Source: Leptofilum sp050292445 | Lineage (GTDB): Bacteria; Chloroflexota; Anaerolineae; Promineifilales; Promineifilaceae | Assembly: GCA_050292445.1 (NCBI GenBank) | Contig: JBNKLQ010000074.1 | Span: forward strand, 1 to 23,008 | DNA: 23,008 nt | Direction of reading: 5' to 3' | Shown here: positions 22,293 through 23,008 of the stretch, one piece after another | Layout of the letters: every line of letters starts with the position of its first letter | Position numbering within the stretch: position 1 is the first letter of the stretch | The notes under the pieces: generated by a model | Seen by the model: the letters and a program-made list of their open reading frames with translations, nothing else | Databases searched by the model: none | Told to the model about the DNA's origin: nothing | Position numbers and translations under genes: made by a program

Positions 22293-23008
22293 ATGAATAA
22301 TTCAAAACCATTACGGCCGTTCTTCATCATTTGGTCGGGGCAAGCATTATCGTTGGTGGGCAGCGCCGCCGTGCAATTTGCCCTCGTTTGGTGGCTAACG
22401 CAGAAAACCGGCTCCGCCACCATTTTGGCCACTGCTGCGCTGGTCGGCTTTTTGCCCCAGGTACTGCTCGGCCCCTTTGCCGGGGTGCTGGTGGACCGCT
22501 GGAGCCGCCGCTGGACGATGTTCTTGGCCGACGGCTTTATCGCTCTGGCCACCCTCCTGCTCGCCTACCTTTTCTGGATCGAAGCGATTGAAATCTGGCA
22601 CATTTTTGCCCTGATGTTTGTTCGCTCACTGGGCGGCGCGTTTCAGAGCCCAGCGATGCAAGCCTCTACGTCCCTCATGGTGCCACAAGAACATCTCACC
22701 CGCATACAAGGCATCAACCAAATGTTGGAAGGCAGTTTGGGCATCATCGGTGCGCCGCTAGGAGCGCTGCTTTTAGCAGCCTTGCCCATGCAGGGCATCC
22801 TGGCAGTGGACGTGGTAACGGCGCTGTTTGCCATCATCCCCCTGCTCTTCATCGTGGTGCCCCAGCCAGAAAAATCGGCCGAGGAAATAGCTACCGGGCA
22901 AAAAACACCCTACTGGACGCAAATGCGGCAAGGTCTGGCCTACGTTTGGGCCTGGCCCGGCATCTTACTGCTGATGCTGCTGGCGATGCTGGTCAATTTT
23001 GTCCTGAC
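22293..23008 (+). CDS. MFS transporter, drug-efflux (Mef-like) type, 3'-truncated by window edge
   Basis: The frame is open from ATG 22293 to the window end (238 codons), about half of a normal 400-residue MFS protein. The first helix starts FFIIWSGQALSLVGSAAVQF, followed by LVWWLTQKTGSATILA. The loop between helices 2 and 3 reads GVLVDRWSRRWTMF, the typical MFS motif A variant of the MefA/macrolide-efflux and NreB-like group. Five to six helices are visible. These carriers export drugs or other small molecules by proton antiport; the substrate is unknown here. AAAGG lies 8 nt before the ATG. The gene has its own promoter and a leader with a strong hairpin, so its expression may be conditional. 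Confidence 0.85.
   Translation, partial: MNNSKPLRPFFIIWSGQALSLVGSAAVQFALVWWLTQKTGSATILATAALVGFLPQVLLGPFAGVLVDRWSRRWTMFLADGFIALATLLLAYLFWIEAIEIWHIFALMFVRSLGGAFQSPAMQASTSLMVPQEHLTRIQGINQMLEGSLGIIGAPLGALLLAALPMQGILAVDVVTALFAIIPLLFIVVPQPEKSAEEIATGQKTPYWTQMRQGLAYVWAWPGILLLMLLAMLVNFVL

Overview
The window looks like a chromosomal segment of a moderately GC-rich environmental bacterium, most likely a Chloroflexota (Anaerolineae/Caldilineae-like) member. That assignment is inference. It rests on the mix of a BTAD-type regulator, heptamer-type short repeats (some translated inside genes), a TIR plus effector-associated-domain protein, an EtfD/HdrD-like membrane Fe-S protein and a fused E1 alpha-beta 2-oxoacid dehydrogenase. 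No rRNA, tRNA, CRISPR array, transposase or integrase was seen. The most pervasive feature is the palindrome ACGGCCGT, which I count 42 times in 23 kb where fewer than one copy is expected. It behaves like a highly iterated palindrome comparable in kind to cyanobacterial HIP1.

Layout. (1) 1-1011 (-): 3'-truncated BTAD/SARP-like transcriptional regulator. (2) 1469-7499 (+): an iron/metal homeostasis block. It holds a P1B-4-type efflux ATPase (SPC and HEGGT motifs), a strong terminator, and then a feo operon. The operon consists of a DtxR/MntR-like repressor with an N-terminal membrane segment and a C-terminal FeoA domain, a FeoB GTPase, and the FeoB permease on a separate overlapping ORF. The ATPase and feo promoters share a GGTYAAATTTTG box between -35 and -10, which suggests one regulator controls both efflux and uptake. 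(3) 7711-11431 (-): a small ribbon-helix-helix protein, a GT-C family membrane glycosyltransferase carrying four translated short-repeat patches, and a membrane-anchored clan GH-A glycoside hydrolase. (4) 11589-13607 (+): an EtfD/HdrD-like membrane Fe-S oxidoreductase, probably passing electrons from ETF (beta-oxidation) to quinone. (5) 13679-14306 (-): an XRE regulator and a small membrane protein as a two-gene operon. (6) 14494-15123 (+): a lipoprotein with a predicted LamG/ConA-like fold. (7) 15260-17904 (+): a TIR-EAD protein followed by a HEAT-like/two-TM membrane protein interrupted by a G8 tract. This is a candidate NAD-depleting defence or cell-death module with a possible on/off switch. 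(8) 18147-21958 (+): fused E1 and E2 of a 2-oxoacid dehydrogenase complex. (9) 22293-end (+): MFS drug-efflux-like transporter, 3'-truncated.

Between the genes lie several repeat families. There is a roughly 52-57 bp inverted repeat with TTTCCCCGGAAA-type ends (three copies). Heptamer repeats of the AATTGAGT / TTCACAAT types occur in several gaps. A CCCTAAGGG inverted repeat lies in the leader of the MFS gene. The best candidates for something undescribed are the TIR-EAD/HEAT-2TM pair with its G8 tract, the shared promoter box linking the efflux ATPase to a membrane-tethered DtxR-FeoA regulator, and the ACGGCCGT palindrome.
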